From the NCBI GenBank assembly GCA_021613535.1, contig CP075497.1, positions 5,642,001 to 5,706,000 of the forward strand: a DNA stretch of 64,000 nt, written 5' to 3'. The notes beneath the pieces were generated by a model that ran no database searches, was not told the origin of the DNA, and saw nothing but the letters and a program-made list of their open reading frames with translations. Both the position numbers and the translations under genes were made by a program. The DNA comes from Adineta vaga. Taxonomy: Eukaryota; Rotifera. Positions 37,201 to 52,200 of this stretch are shown here, one piece after another. Positions within the stretch are counted from its first letter, which is position 1; the number at the start of each line of letters is the position of its first letter.

Positions 37201-40200
37201 CCAGTCGTTACAACTGTTGTAGCCGTCGATGGTGTGTAACAAGCGATAATGGATACAGTCACATCAGTTGGTGCTGCACCATTGGGCGTGTTAAAGATGA
37301 TTGTAACTGTGCTACCCTCTGGTAGAGGTTGATTGTAGGTGACTACCACTGTTGGTGTACCAGATGGAGATGTTTGACTGAAGAGAACTGTACCATCGGG
37401 TTGTTTTACAATGACAGTGATACTGTCGACATTGGTTGTTGGACTTGGTACGGAAACTGAACTGAGAATGGGTGTTGTGCCGGATGTGAATGGAATAATG
37501 ACAGATGCATTATTATTGATGAAATTAACACCGGGTGACTCGGGATTGAGTTCTGAAACGGTTGTCGACCCAGGTGCTCCGATGAATGTTGCCTGGTTGA
37601 TGTATTGTGGATTGGTCATACCTATAGTGAAATGAGGTGAGTGATGATGAAGCAGAGAGAAAACATACCATCAATGAGTGGACAGATGACACTTGTAGTG
37701 ATGGTGGTTCCTGGAGCAAGTGTTGATTGGGTTGGCGGTTGTGTTGATGCTGCAACTGCGAAGTAAATAGTAATAGTTATACTTCATTTTAGACGTGTTT
37801 GCTGTGGACTGCAAGTGCTGTGACAAGCTCAAGGTGCCAACAGTGACAAAGTAGAACTATTTTTACTACATGAGACGTTTCACTCTGGGTTATAAAAGAG
37901 TTCAAAATCATGAAACTTTTAACAATTAGAAGAGTGATCGTCTAATTGTGTTTACTGTTGTATATAGAGTGATTTGTCCTAATAATAACACTTCATTTGT
38001 AGTTTATCTTAAATAATAGCGTTCTCCCCTTTATTATGCTTATTTGGAGTTACTTTTTCATAGCTTTGATTCTCAGATACTGCTCTTTCGATGATGTAGA
38101 TTTGTGCTCGATGCGAAATATAATAGCGAAGAAATCAGCAGTATGGAATTAAGGATACTTTTGTTATTCATCCAATCCGTTATCACAATAAAAATATTCA
38201 GTTTTTTTTTTATCTCGAATAAAACACTGCCTCAAAATTGACGTAAAATGAATATTTTCAGGAAAAAGTATTGTTTTAGCATTTATTACGGGAAAAAAAG
38301 GATAGCTATTCATGTCGGTAGTCTAGGCCACGTCCAACTCTGTCTGGATCCTAACTTCCATGAGAATAGAAGTATGATAAAAACAAGAAAACACTTTCAC
38401 AAGAAGTCGTATATTGTCATCTGAAACAAATTGATCGTAATTCTAAACACGCAGCTAGTTTTTCCCTAATGACAATATCAATTTCTACGTCACTTTTCCT
38501 GAAATGCTGTAACTAAGATTTAACAATTAACTAGGCGTTCCTATTGCGGAAATGGTGCCTAGGACCAGTAGAAAACTCCTTGATCTTGTACCGCTGATTT
38601 TTCTCTTATCAGATTTCAGATCACAATCATTTCTACGTCACTCGAAAGAGAGAGTTCCACAAATAGAAGCATATAAAACGTTTTTCAACTGAATTTATCG
38701 TAGACCGAACGCGATCATTTAAGATGAACTACGAATCTAGTGTCCGAATCGGAGAAAATTACTGTAATTCAGTGGAACATGTGATGTGAAAAGTGAAGAA
38801 TCATATTCCTACACTCACCTGTGGTTTGCGTCTGTGTACCAGTTACTGTAGTTATTGTGATTGAAGGTGTTGATCCAGAGATCGATGGTGGAACTGTTCC
38901 AGTCGTCACAACTGTTGTAGCCGTCGATGGTGTGTAACAAGCGATAATGGATACAGTCACATCAGTTGGTGCTGCACCATTGGGCGTGTTAAAGATGATT
39001 GTCACTGTGCTACCCGCTGGTAGAGGTTGATTGTAAGTGATATCAACCGTTGGTGTACCAGATGGAGATGTTTGACTGAAGAGAACTGTACCATCGGGTT
39101 GTTTTACAATGACAGTGATACTGTCGACATTGGTTGTTGGACTTGGTACGGAAACTGAACTGAGAATGGGTGTTGTGCCGGATGTGAATGGAATAATGAC
39201 GGATGCATTATTATTGACGAAGTTAACACCAGGAGAGTCAGGATTGAGTTCTGAAACGGTTGTAGACCCAGGTGCTCCGATGAATGTTGCCTGATTGATG
39301 TATTGTGGATTGGTCATACCTATAGTGGAATGAGGTGAGTGATGATGAAGCAGAGAGAAAACATACCATCAATGAGTGGACAAATGACTGTTGTAGTAGT
39401 GGGTGTTCCTGGAGCAAGTGTTGATTGGGTTGATGGTGGTGTTGATCCCGTAACACCTAAACGGTACATAAGTGAATTTTTGACGTTTTTTCCTTATCAT
39501 AAATTTGCTGAAAATATCACAGTAATGAAAACACATGGTTATAGAGTGTGCTGGAAAAATTGCACATATCTTTGCTGTTGACATATGTGTTTCTCTACAT
39601 TTATTCTTTGTAACAGTTACAGATTATTAAACACTATCAATCACATTGATTCATACACCCGACTTTCCTCGTTCTCTATCCATGTTAACAGAAGACAACA
39701 ATAGATTATGAGGCAACGTTATTTACTGCATCACCAATTCTTAGAAATGAAACCTCGCTAGTTCTCATACTACTGAAATGAACGTATTTTTACATTGACT
39801 GTGGATATGTGACGCGAGCGGATACACTTTGTCTACTGAACACAAGCGATTTCACATACTAATGACATGTGAATAGGACAATAGTAACTATCTTACCGGT
39901 ACTTCCAGGATAAGCTGTTGAACCTGTAGGACTGGTTCCTTGCGTTAGAACAGTTGTGATTGTATTGATGGTGATTGAAGGTGATGATCCTGAGATAGTC
40001 GGTGGAATTGTTCCAGTGGTCACAACTGTTGTAGCAGTCGATGGTGTGTAACAAGCGATAATGGATACAGTCACATCAGTTGGTGCTGCACCATTGGGCG
40101 TGTTAAAGATGATTGTCACTGTGCTACCCGCTGGTAGAGGTTGATTGTAAGTGACTGCAACTGTTGGTGTACCAGATGGAGATGTTTGACTGAAGAGAAC

Positions 40201-43200
40201 TGTACCATCGGGCTTTTTCACAATGACAGTGATACTGTCAACATTGGTTGTCGGACTTGGCACAGAGACTGAACTGAGAATAGGTGTTGTGCCGGATGTA
40301 AATGGTATAATGACAGATGCATTATTATTGATGAAATTAACACCGGGTGACTCGGGATTGAGTTCTGAAACTGTTGTTGACGCAGGTGCTCCAATGAATG
40401 TTGCCTGATTGATGTATTGTGGATTGGTCATGCCTATAGTAAAATACAGTGAAAGATGATGAAGCAGGGAGAAAACGTACCATCAATGAGTGGACAAATG
40501 ACACTTGTAGTAGTGGGTGTTCCGGGAGCAAGTGTTGACTGGGTTGGTGGTGGTGTTGATCCTGTGACACCTAGGTAGATGGAAAACGTTTATGTTGAAT
40601 TTTAGACGTTTTTGCTGTGAAAACATCGTTTGATAATAAGAATATGTTCTCTGTAGGACTGAGAATCCGTTGGCGAGCTTTATATAACAGCATTGTACAT
40701 CAGAGCATTTTGCACAATACGAAAGGTTTGGCTGGGGGTTAAAAAAATCAGAAGTCAGAAAACTTTCAGTAGTACACAGAGTGATCTTGTAGTTGTTTTT
40801 GCCTTCGTATATAACTGAGTGCGGTATATGATGTGAAAGAAGTGAAGAATTGTATTCCTACACTCACCTGTCGTTTGCGTCTGTGCACTGGTTACTGTAC
40901 TAATTGTGATTGAAGGTGTTGATCCAGAGATAGTTGGTGGAACTGTTCCAGTCGTTACAACTGTTGTAGCCGTCGATGGTGTGTAACAAGCGATAATGGA
41001 TACAGTCACATCGGTTGGTGCTGCACCATTGGGCGTGTTAAAGATGATTGTGACTGTGCTACCCTCTGGTAGAGGTTGATTATAAGTGACTGCAACTGTT
41101 GGTGTACCAGATGGAGATGTTTGATTGAAGAGAACTGTACCATCGGGCTTTTTCACAATGACAGTGATACTGTCGACATTGGTTGTCGGACTTGGTACAG
41201 AAACTGAACTGAGAATGGGTGTTGTGCCGGATGTGAATGGAATAATGACAGATGCATTATTATTGATGAAATTAACACCAGGAGATTCGGGATTGAGTTC
41301 TGAAACGGTTGTCGACCCAGGTGCTCCGATGAATGTTGCCTGGTTGATGTATTGTGGATTGGTCATGCCTATAGTGGAATGAGGTGAGAGATGATGAAGT
41401 AGAGAGAAAACATACCATCAATGAGTGGACAAATGACACTTGTAGTAGTGGGTGTTCCTGGAGCAAGTGTTGACTGGGTTGGTGGTGGTGTTGATCCTGT
41501 AACACCTAAGTAAATATAAATGGTTATACTTCATTTTACACATGTTCGCTGCGAACGAATCTCATGATAATACGTGGATATTGTCGGTAGGAGGGCGAAT
41601 GGTTTGACAAGCTCATGATAGTAACAGTGATATACTGTATGAAAGATTGGTTTTTTACCAAACAGAAAAGATTTTTATGCTTTCAAAGATTGATTTAAAG
41701 TTTAGAAAAATTGAAGACGTTTTGTGCTTGATCTGTCGAATTTTTTTATGTTTAGTAGGGCCTAGAACGCTGTGCGGTTATCAACAGAGACTATCTGAAG
41801 GTTTTCTACCCGGTTCATGAAACCATTGATAGTTCTGTACCATGTCACAAGACGCTCATGTTTTCGCTCATCTTCTTTGAAACTATTCCTAGTTTCGTAA
41901 ACTTGAAAGTAGTTTGATATAGCTCCTGCTGAACCATCAGTGGTTTTGGAAACTCACTCATGGTTTGATAAAATTTAAATAAAAACTATGAATTGTTTGA
42001 TGCAACGGTTTGGTGTAAGTTATCTGAAACGATCAGTATCATCGTAAAGATTATTCGAGTTCAGTGAACATTCCGGCGGACAAAGCAGTTAGTGACAATA
42101 TGTTATACACTGTATCCTCTCTTCTTCACTTTAGAATCGATGTCCATCGATTTAGTGAAACTACCAACACCCACTCTCACCCACACCTTAACAGCATTCA
42201 CGAAACAGCATTCACGAGAAATCATGGGGATCTTCTAAACAAAGCTTCGAAAGTTGTGTTCTGGAGTGACTGAATATAGAGCCTGTCATATAATAATTAA
42301 AAAAGAGTGTTTCACTGAATCACAAGAAAAAATCAATTCAGAGAAGGTTCCGTAGCTATCGGTTAGTAATAGACCTTTTTTAAGATAGATCTAGCAGGTT
42401 CTGTACTGTATCTATAGTATAGAACTTCCTTTTTGTAAACAGAAGCATTTCCCAGTAGATCTATGCTACGGAAGCTGTTCTGAATTTTTCTACTAAGTTC
42501 CTATCCGGAATCTTCTTTTTACTGAATTAGGAAAGGAGAAATCGTCTTTTGGTTGCGCAAAATACTTTTTAAAGTGTATAGTAGAACGTTCTCCACCATA
42601 CAAAACGATTGACCTGCTGGCTCACAACATCATGAGTCAGAAGACTTTTAGCAGTTCGCTGCGCGATCTTGTACTTGTCTTTCCTTTTGTATATGATTGA
42701 GTGCAATATTCGATGTGAAAGAAGGGAAGAACTGCATTGGTTCACTCACCTGTCGTTTGCGTCTGTGCACCAGTTACTGTACTTATTGTGATTGAAGGTG
42801 TTGATCCAGAGATAGTTGGTGGAACTGTTCCAGTGGTCACAACTGTTGTAGCAGTCGATGGTGTGTAACAAGCGATAATGGATACAGTCACATCAGTTGG
42901 TGCTGCACCATTGGGTGTGTTAAAGATGATTGTCACTGTGCTACCCGCTGGTAGAGGTTGATTATAAGTGACTGCAACTGTTGGTGTACCAGATGGAGAT
43001 GTTTGACTGAAGAGAACTGTACCATCGGGTTGCTTCACAATGACGGTGATACTGTCAACATTAGTGGTCGGACTTGGTACAGAAACTGAACTGAGAATGG
43101 GTGTTGTGCCAGGTGTGAATGGAATAATGACAGATGCATTATTATTGATGAAACTAACACCAGGCGATTCAGGATTGAGTTCTGAAACGGTTGTAGACGC

Positions 43201-46200
43201 AGGTGCTCCGATGAATGTTGCCTGATTGATGTATTGTGGGTTGGTCATACCTATAGTAAAATACAGTGAAAGATGATGAAGTAGGCAGAAAGCGTACCAT
43301 CAACGAGTGGACAAATGACAGTTGTAGTGGTGGGTGTTCCTGGAGCAAGTGTTGATTGGGTTGGTGGCCGTGTTGATCCCGTAACACCTAAACGAGATAA
43401 AAGTGAATTATTGACGTTTTTCATTTTTCTTATCAGAAATTTGGTCAAAATATAAAATAACTCATTAAGTTATGACTCAGGCATACATTGAGAACCTTTC
43501 GTAAGGATCGAATGATCAAAGTGACGCGCACAAATAGATAAATAATGCGACAGAAGAACTGCACATATCCGTCCCGCTGTCACATGTGTGGGTCCACATT
43601 CAATGCTCCTAAAATAGCATGCTTATTACAACTATCAATGATGCTTATTCATACAGCGGACTTCAGTCGAGCTCTGCTCATGATAACAGACCACAACAAT
43701 TAAATATAACGTGGACGTTATTTATTGTATAACCAATTCTTAGAAACATTTCCTTCTACATTACGAACATGCTGACATATCTACTGACCTTAAATCAAGA
43801 AAGGGCATCCATGAAATGGAGTTCTCATCTTTTTGTATGAGTCCACATGATCAAAACGATTATGGAATGGAGCGATTTTAAATACCGTGCTATAACGCGT
43901 CGCTAGCTCATACAGCTCTGCTACGCAAACTACGCACTTTAACAAATCAGTGATATGTGAATGCGCCGGTAGTCACTATCTTACCAGTACTTCCAGGATA
44001 AGCTGTTGAACCTGTACCGGTAGTTCCTTGTGTCACTACAGTTGTCAACGTAGTTATTGTGATTGAAGGCGTTGATCCAGAGATAGTTGGTGGAACTGTT
44101 CCAGTCGTCACAACTGTTGTAGCCGTCGATGGTGTGTAACAAGCGATAATGGATACAGTCACATCAGTTGGCGCTGCACCATTGGGCGTGTTAAAGATAA
44201 TTGTGACTGTGCTACCCTCTGGTAGAGGTTGGTTATAAGTGACTGCAACTGTTGGTGTACCAGATGGAGATGTTTGACTGAAGAGAACTGTACCATCGGG
44301 CTTTTTCACAATGACAGTGATACTGTCGACATTGGTTGTCGGACTTGGCACAGAAATTGAACTGAGAATGGGTGTTGTGCCGGATGTGAATGGAATAATG
44401 ACAGATGCATTATTATTGATGAAATTAACACCAGGAGATTCGGGATTGAGTTCCGAAACGGTTGTAGACCCAGGTGCTCCGATGAATATTGCCTGATTGA
44501 TGTATTGTGGATTGGTCATGCCTATAATAGAATTAGGTGATTGCGATGATGAAGTAGAGAGAAAACATACCATCGATGAGTGGACAGATGACTGTTGTAG
44601 TGGTGGGTGTTCCTGGAGCAACTGTTGATTGGGTTGGTGGCCGTGTTGATTCCTGTAACACCTAAGAATATAGAAACCGTTACACTTCATTCGAGACTTT
44701 TTCATTGCGAACGAATCCTGTAAGAATACGAATTTAGGATCGGTAGGAGTAGGACTTCTGTGATGAAGTAGAAACTGTTGCATGCTACAAAACATTTGAA
44801 TGTGAGTTATAAAAAAGTCAGAAGTCAGAAAGCTTTTAGCAGCTGGGACGGTGATCGTCTAACTGTGTTTCGTTTTGCATATAAATAAGCGTAACATATG
44901 ATGTGAAAATAGTGAAGAATTGAATTTCAACACTAACCTGTGGTTTCGGTCGGTCCAGCGGTTACTGTAGTGATTGTGATTGAGGGTGTTGATCCAGAGA
45001 TAGTTGGTGGAACTGTGCCAGTAGTCACAACTGTTGTAGCCGTCGATGGTGTGTAACAAGCGATAATGGATACAGTCACATCAGTTGGTGCTGCACCATT
45101 GGGTGTGTTAAAGATGATTGTCACTGTGCTACCCACTGGTAGAGGTTGATTGTAAGTGACTGCAACTGTTGGTGTACCAGATGGAGATGTTTGACTGAAG
45201 AGAACTGTACCATCGGGCTTTTTCACAATGACAGTGATACTGTCGACATTCGTTGTCGGACTTGGTACAGAAACTGAACTGAGAATGGGTGTTGTGCCGG
45301 ATGTGAATGGAATAATGACCGATGCATTATTACTGATGAAGGTAACACCAGGCGATTCAGGATTGAGTTCGGAAACGGTTGTAGACGCAGGTGCTCCGAT
45401 GAATGTTGCCTGATTGATGTATTGTGGATTGGTCATACCTATAGTAAAATACAGTGAAAGATGATGAAGTAGAGAGAATACATACCATCAGTGAGTGGAC
45501 AAATGACAGTTGTAGTGGTGGGTGTTCCTGGAGCAAGTGTTGATTGGGTTGATGGTGCTTGTGTTGATCCTGTAACACCTAAACGATACATAAGTGAATT
45601 ATTGACGTTCTTCAGTTTATTATCATAAACTTTGTCAAAATTAAAAGCTCGTCAAAAGGTTTCAGAATAGGTGTATTGTAGCAAACTTCATAGTCATCTA
45701 ATTAGGGCACTGAATATGACACATATATGAAGACTGAACGCGACATTTTTAACATATCGACTGCTTTGAGCATGCTTTCTGTCCACATTCGATGTAAACA
45801 TGAAAGAATCAATAGTTGTAGGGCGCGGAATGTTTCGGATGGACTTCCCTCTCAGAAACCATTTTCCGCTGACAATTGTACTTTGGGTTGAAGTTTTTAG
45901 CGGTTATTAGTCATAGGAAGAAAGGTTTCGGTGAAAAATACCAGCGGTGAAGATTAAATTATGCCCGATTTACAGCTGATCATAGGTCACAGTAAGAGGT
46001 ACTGGGCTGGAGTGGTTTTAGATGAAAGCCTATGTTAATACGTAACTTTTCATTAGACGAGCTTTTGATAGGAATCTTTGCGGATATGCCTGAGAAAAGT
46101 TGATCTCATGGCAATAAGTTCGTTGTCTTTCAGTCAGTGATTCGATTTTACCACAGGAGTTTGATAGGAAGTTTTCTGTGATTGAAACCATCAAAACGCA

Positions 46201-49200
46201 AAATGATGATAACACAAATCAGTGAAGAGTTTTATTCCGATATTTCTAACTAAAGCATACAAATTATGTATCTTTCGATCCAGTACAGAAGATTAAGTTT
46301 AGATATGTAGTTCGTATGCTGACTATCAATTAGCGGTCAGTAATTTGTATACAGTTCATTTCTCTATAGATTTTGAGAAGTTGAATACAGGAAAACCTAC
46401 GAAAATTTTTGAAACATCGTAGTATTATAGTTCACGTTTCTCCCATTGTATTCTGCTAAATTCACCTGTTTCACTAAAACAGATAAATATTCTGGAAGAG
46501 CAGACCTCAGTGCATTGATCGATATAAAACAACAATGAACAGCATTTGTTTTCAAAAAAATTGCCTTTCCTTAGGGGTTTCTCAACTTTTTGACAGTGAA
46601 CAGCAACAGATCCGTCTTGCAGTGTTGCTGAAGAGATACGTTCAGAAACAAAGTCTCCCTACGATCGAAATATGTCTACAGTTAAAGGTACATTTCCTAG
46701 TATATCCATAGGTCGGAGGCCACTCAACTGAGTCCAATTACGACGCAGCATACAGAGTTACATATTTTTCTATTAATTGAATTTTTTTAGGGAGACTTCG
46801 AAAATGAGCGTTTCTTTCTATGTAGTGTTGATACGTGATGCGAGCGCAAGCACTGTCACAAATCAGTAGCATGTAAATGCGGCGGTAATCACTATCTTAC
46901 CAGTACTTCCAGGATAAGCTGTTGAACCTGTAGAACTGGTTTCTTGTGTCACAACAGTTGTAATTGTATTGATTGTGATTGAGGGTGTTGATCCAGAGAT
47001 AGTTGGTGGAACTGTTCCAGTCGTTACAACTGTTGTAGCCGTCGATGGTGTGTAACAAGCGATAATGGATACAGTCACATCAGTTGGTGCTGCACCATTG
47101 GGCGTGTTAAAGATGATTGTCACTGTGCACCCTCTGGTAGAGGTTGATTATAAGTGACTGCAACTGTTGGTGTACCAGATGGAGATGTTTGACTGAAGAG
47201 AACTGTACCATCGGGCTTTTTCACAATGACAGTGATACTGTCGACATTGGTTGTCGGACTTGGCACAGAAATTGAACTGAGAATGGGTGTTGTGCCGGAT
47301 GTGAATGGAATAATGACAGATGCATTATTATTGATGAAATTAACACCGGGTGACTCGGGATTGAGTTCCGAAACGGTTGTAGACCCAGGTGCACCGATGA
47401 ATGTTGCCTGATTGATGTATTGTGGATTGGTCATACCTATAGTAAAATACAGTGAAAGATGATGAAGTAGAGAGAATACATACCATCAGTGAGTGGACAA
47501 ATGACAGTTGTAGTGGTGGGTGTTCCTGGAGCAAGTGTTGATTGGGTTGATGGTGCTTGTGTTGATCCTGTAATACCTAATAGATACAAAAACGTATTAT
47601 TCACGTTTTTTCCTTTGTATAAACTTAATCAAAATATCACAGTAACGAAAACAAATGGATATCGAGTGTGCTAGAAAAATTGCACATATCTTTGCTGTTG
47701 ACATATGTGTTTGTCCACATTTACTCTGTGTAACAGATCAAAATTATTAAACACTATCAAGCATGTTGATTCATATACCCGACTTTCCTCGTTCTCTATC
47801 CATTTTAATAGGAGATAATAATTAAATATGAGGTCAGCGTTGTTTATTCAATCACAAATTCTTAGAAATATCACCTTGTTAGTGCTCATACTACAAAAAT
47901 GAGCGTATTAGTATGTCGAGTGTTGGTGTGTGACGCGAGCGGATACACTTTGTTTACTGAACATAAGCGGTTTCACATACAAATGACATGTGAATAGGAC
48001 AATAGTAACTATCTTACCGGTGCTTCCGGGATAAGCTGTTGAACCTGTAGAGCTGGTTCCTTGTGTCACAACAGTTGTAATTGTATTGATTGTGATTGAG
48101 GGTGTTGATCCAGAGATAGTTGGTGGAACTGTTCCAGTCGTTACAACTGTTGTAGCAGTCGATGGTGTGTAACAAGCGATAATGGATACAGTCACATCAG
48201 TTGGTGCTGCACCATTGGGCGTGTTAAAGATGATTGTCACTGTGCTACCCGCTGGTAGAGGTTGATTATAAGTGACTGCAACTGTTGGTGTACCAGATGG
48301 AGATGTTTGACTGAAGAGAACTGTACCATCGGGCTTTTTCACAATGACAGTGATATTGTCGACATTCGTTGTCGGACTTGGTACAGAAACTGAACTGAGA
48401 ATGGGTGTTGTGCCGGATGTGAATGGAATAATGACCGATGCATTATTACTGATGAAGGTAACACCAGGCGATTCAGGATTGAGTTCGGAAACAGTGGTAC
48501 TTGAAGGTGCTCCGATGAATGTTGCTTGGTTGATGTATTGTGGATTGGTCATACCTATAGTGGAATGAGGTGAGAGAAGATGAAGCAGAGAGAAAACATA
48601 CCATCAATGAGTGGACAGATGACAGTTGTAGTGGTGGGTGTTCCTGGAGCAAGTGTTGATTGAGTTGGTGGCCGTGTTGATCCTGTAACACCTAGGTAGA
48701 TAGAAATGATTACACTTTATTCGAGACATATTTGTTTTGAACGAATCCTATCATAATACCAATCTATAATCTGTAGAAGTGGGAATGCTGTGGCAATCTC
48801 AAGATAACTACAGTGATGAAGTAGAAAGTGTTCGCCGATATGAAACGTTTTAGTGTGGTTTATAGAAAAAGTCCGAAATCATAGAACTTCTGAATGTTCG
48901 CCGAGTGATTTTTTAATTGTGTTTACTTTCGAATATAACTGAATGCCGCATTCTATGTGAGAGAAGGGAAGAACTGCATTGGTTCACTCACCTGTAGTTT
49001 GCGTCTGTGCACTGGTTACTGTACTAATTGTGATTGAAGGTGTTGATCCAGAGATAGTTGGTGGAACTGTTCCAGTCGTTACAACTGTTGTAGCAGTCGA
49101 TGGTGTGTAACAAGCAATAATGGATACAGTCACATCAGTTGGTGCTGCACCATTGGGTGTGTTAAAGATGATTGTCACTGTGCTACCCGCTGGTAGAGGT

Positions 49201-52200
49201 TGATTATATGTGACTGCAACTGTTGGTGTACCAGATGGAGATGTTTGACTGAAGAGAACTGTACCATCGGGCTTTTTCACAATGACAGTGATACTGTCGA
49301 CATTCGTTGTCGGACTTGGCACAGAGACTGAACTGAGAATGGGTGTTGTGCCGGATGTGAATGGAATAATGACCGATGCATTATTACTGATGAAGGTAAC
49401 ACCAGGTGATTCGGGATTGAGTTCGGAAACAGTGGTACTTGAAGGTGCTCCGATGAATGTTGCCTGATTGATGTATTGTGGGTTGGTCATACCTATAGTG
49501 GAATGAGGTGAGTGATGATGAAGTAGAGAGAATACATACCATCAGTGAGTGGACAAATGACAGTCGTAGTGATGGGCGTTGTTGTACTGATGGAAGAAAT
49601 GGACGTTATCGATGAAGAAGTAAATGAAGTTGTTGAAAGTGATGTTGTAGTTGCTGAAATAGAGATTAATATGGCAATGATTGTGGTAAAATTCTCGGGA
49701 AAGAACGCTTTTTAATCATTAGGAAAATGTAGAGTCGACTATTGAACTTACAACCAACTGAGATCGATGAACTAGTTGTCGATGGACTAGTACTGACACT
49801 TGAGGGTTGTCCAGTTGTTGTCGATTTTGGTGAAACCGTGGTTGAAACTACAAATACATTTATTGAGTTAGTAATATTTTTAAAAAAAAGGGGGATTTGA
49901 GTAGACGCGATGATCGTTTTATACTAACGTGTTGTTGATTGAGTTGTTTGTGGAATACATTGAGGAACAACAAGAAGTGGATTATGTATTTCACCTTGTA
50001 TAGTAATTGAATTTACTGCTACAGCACCATCAATATTATGATTTGTTGTCAGTGATGCATATGGCGCAAGAACAGCTCCTCTAATATTGTGATCAAAATT
50101 AATTGTTATTGCCTCAGGAAAATTCCACAAGGTTTTTGATATACTAGATGCATACGGTTGAAACCAGTTACCTACTAAATCTCCTTTCGCCCAATTAATA
50201 TTTTTCCCGTAAACATTGATCAAAATGAATTTCACATTGTTATTGACAATAAGTGCCTCAATTTGTTGCACAGTTGGACCGAATACTGAACTGGCAGAGA
50301 CGTTGAAAATGGCAAAACCATTCTCATCGATATTGACTACATTGAAGTTAAATGGACCATCTTGTGATGATGATGGCATAGTAACATTATTATTAGATGG
50401 TAATTGTACAAGCAGTTGAGATAAAGAAATCATATTTGATATGATTTGAGAACATCTTGCGGGCAAGGTATTATCAACTTGAACTGTTGCATTCTGATTT
50501 CCTTGATTAACTTCTACTGATTTACCATCGATTGTATATTGAATATTACCACTTCCTTTCACTATTCGATTCGATGGATATGGACCTACTGCGATGCTAC
50601 CTGCAAGAGCTTTGAAATTACCATTGATAACTGAACCATTGATTTCCAGTGAATATATAGATGGAGTAAATGTATTTTGATCTAGTTTATCGCCAAAAGT
50701 TGCGCCGTTGACTAAATTACCACAGATGAGAGTTCGAGAATTAACATCTGAAGTTGAGCTGAAATCTGCACGTGTGACAACATTGTATTCGGACATAAAT
50801 GAAAAATACGATGATGAAACACAAGCAGGAACTGTAGTTGTTTGCGTTAGAGATGTTGCTGCTGTGGTTACTGGAATACCTGTATAACAATAGAGTTTTA
50901 AAATTTAATGAATGTATAAGGAATGAAAAATGTTGTCAATCAAGAAATTTTGAAATGAACTGCATATTGAAATAGGATTTTAATGCTTGTATTTTAGCTA
51001 TTTAATCTCTGATATAGAATGTCATTTATCACAATGAATACATCTATATATTTGTGAATAAAAAATTTTCTTATTACCTGTAGTTGTAGGACCCGAAGGT
51101 CCAGTTGTAATAACTGTACCAGTAGTTGTTGAAGCAGATGATGGTAACGCTTAAACGATACATTATAGAATCATTTTTATTTGTTAAATCAAATATATAT
51201 ATACATACATATTGTTGTTTGTGTTGGTGTGGTTGTACAGTTAGGAAAAGTAACAGCCGGTCCAAATACTCCTGACACGTCTAATGATTTGACAGCAACA
51301 GTACCATCGATTCTTGATTGTGTAGCTATTGATGCGCTGGGTGCAAGAATAGCTCCGGCCATTCTTCTACGAAAATTAATTTGTTGTGCGTTATGAAAGT
51401 TCCACACGGTTAACGATCTACCAAGTCCATTTTCTGCAAACCATCCATTATCAAAATTACCAACTGGTCCATCAATAGTCGTTTCATATACATTGATCAC
51501 CATCAATTTCATATTACTATTGGTGATATTTGCTCGAATTTCTTGCACCTTTGAATTACCGAATATTGAACTAGCAGATACATTGAAAATGGCAAAACCA
51601 TTCTGATCAACGTTCACTACATTGAAGGTGAATGGGCCATTTGTGGATGATGGAATTGTAGGATCATTATTAGATGGTAATTGTGCAAGTATTTGAGATA
51701 AAGCAATCATATTTGATATGATTTGAGAACATCGTGCGGGCAAGGTATTATCAACTTGAACTGTTGCATTCCGATTTCCTTGATTCATGTTCGCTTGAAC
51801 TTTTGAATCAATTAGATATTGATTACTATTCTGTTTATTCACTCGATTCAATGGATATGGACCCAGTGCAATACTACCCGCTTGAATATTGATACTATTA
51901 CCACTGACGGAACCATTGATTTCCAGTGAATATACAGATGGAGTAAATGTATTCTGATCTAGTTGTGTGCCAAAAGTGGAGCCTTTAAGTAAACTACCAC
52001 AAACAATGGTTCGATATCCAATATTTGAATTTGATGTTAAACTTTCACGTGTAATAACATTGTATTCTGACATAAATGAAGTGTATGCTGATGAAATACA
52101 AGAAGTAGCTGCGGCTGTAGTTATAACCGTTATGGTGGATGATTGAGCAGCTGTCAAACAAAGAAAATATTCAATCATTCTAAATTCAACGAAGTGTTGC

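Noticed and set aside
42064-42273. ORF and imperfect inverted repeats in the R7-R6 intron
   Set aside because: Considered as a DNA transposon remnant, but I could not define terminal inverted repeats or a target duplication, and the frame has no ATG start.
23669-49467. Recurrent 61-codon + strand open frames (MTVILSTLVVG...) opposite nearly every R module
   Set aside because: They are conserved only because the antisense module is duplicated. There is no independent start context and no constraint distinct from the minus-strand frame.
49929-52150. Bacterial contamination as the source of the choice-of-anchor A exons
   Set aside because: The exons have proper GT-AG borders in the same phase as their neighbours and the same base composition, so they are integral to the animal gene.
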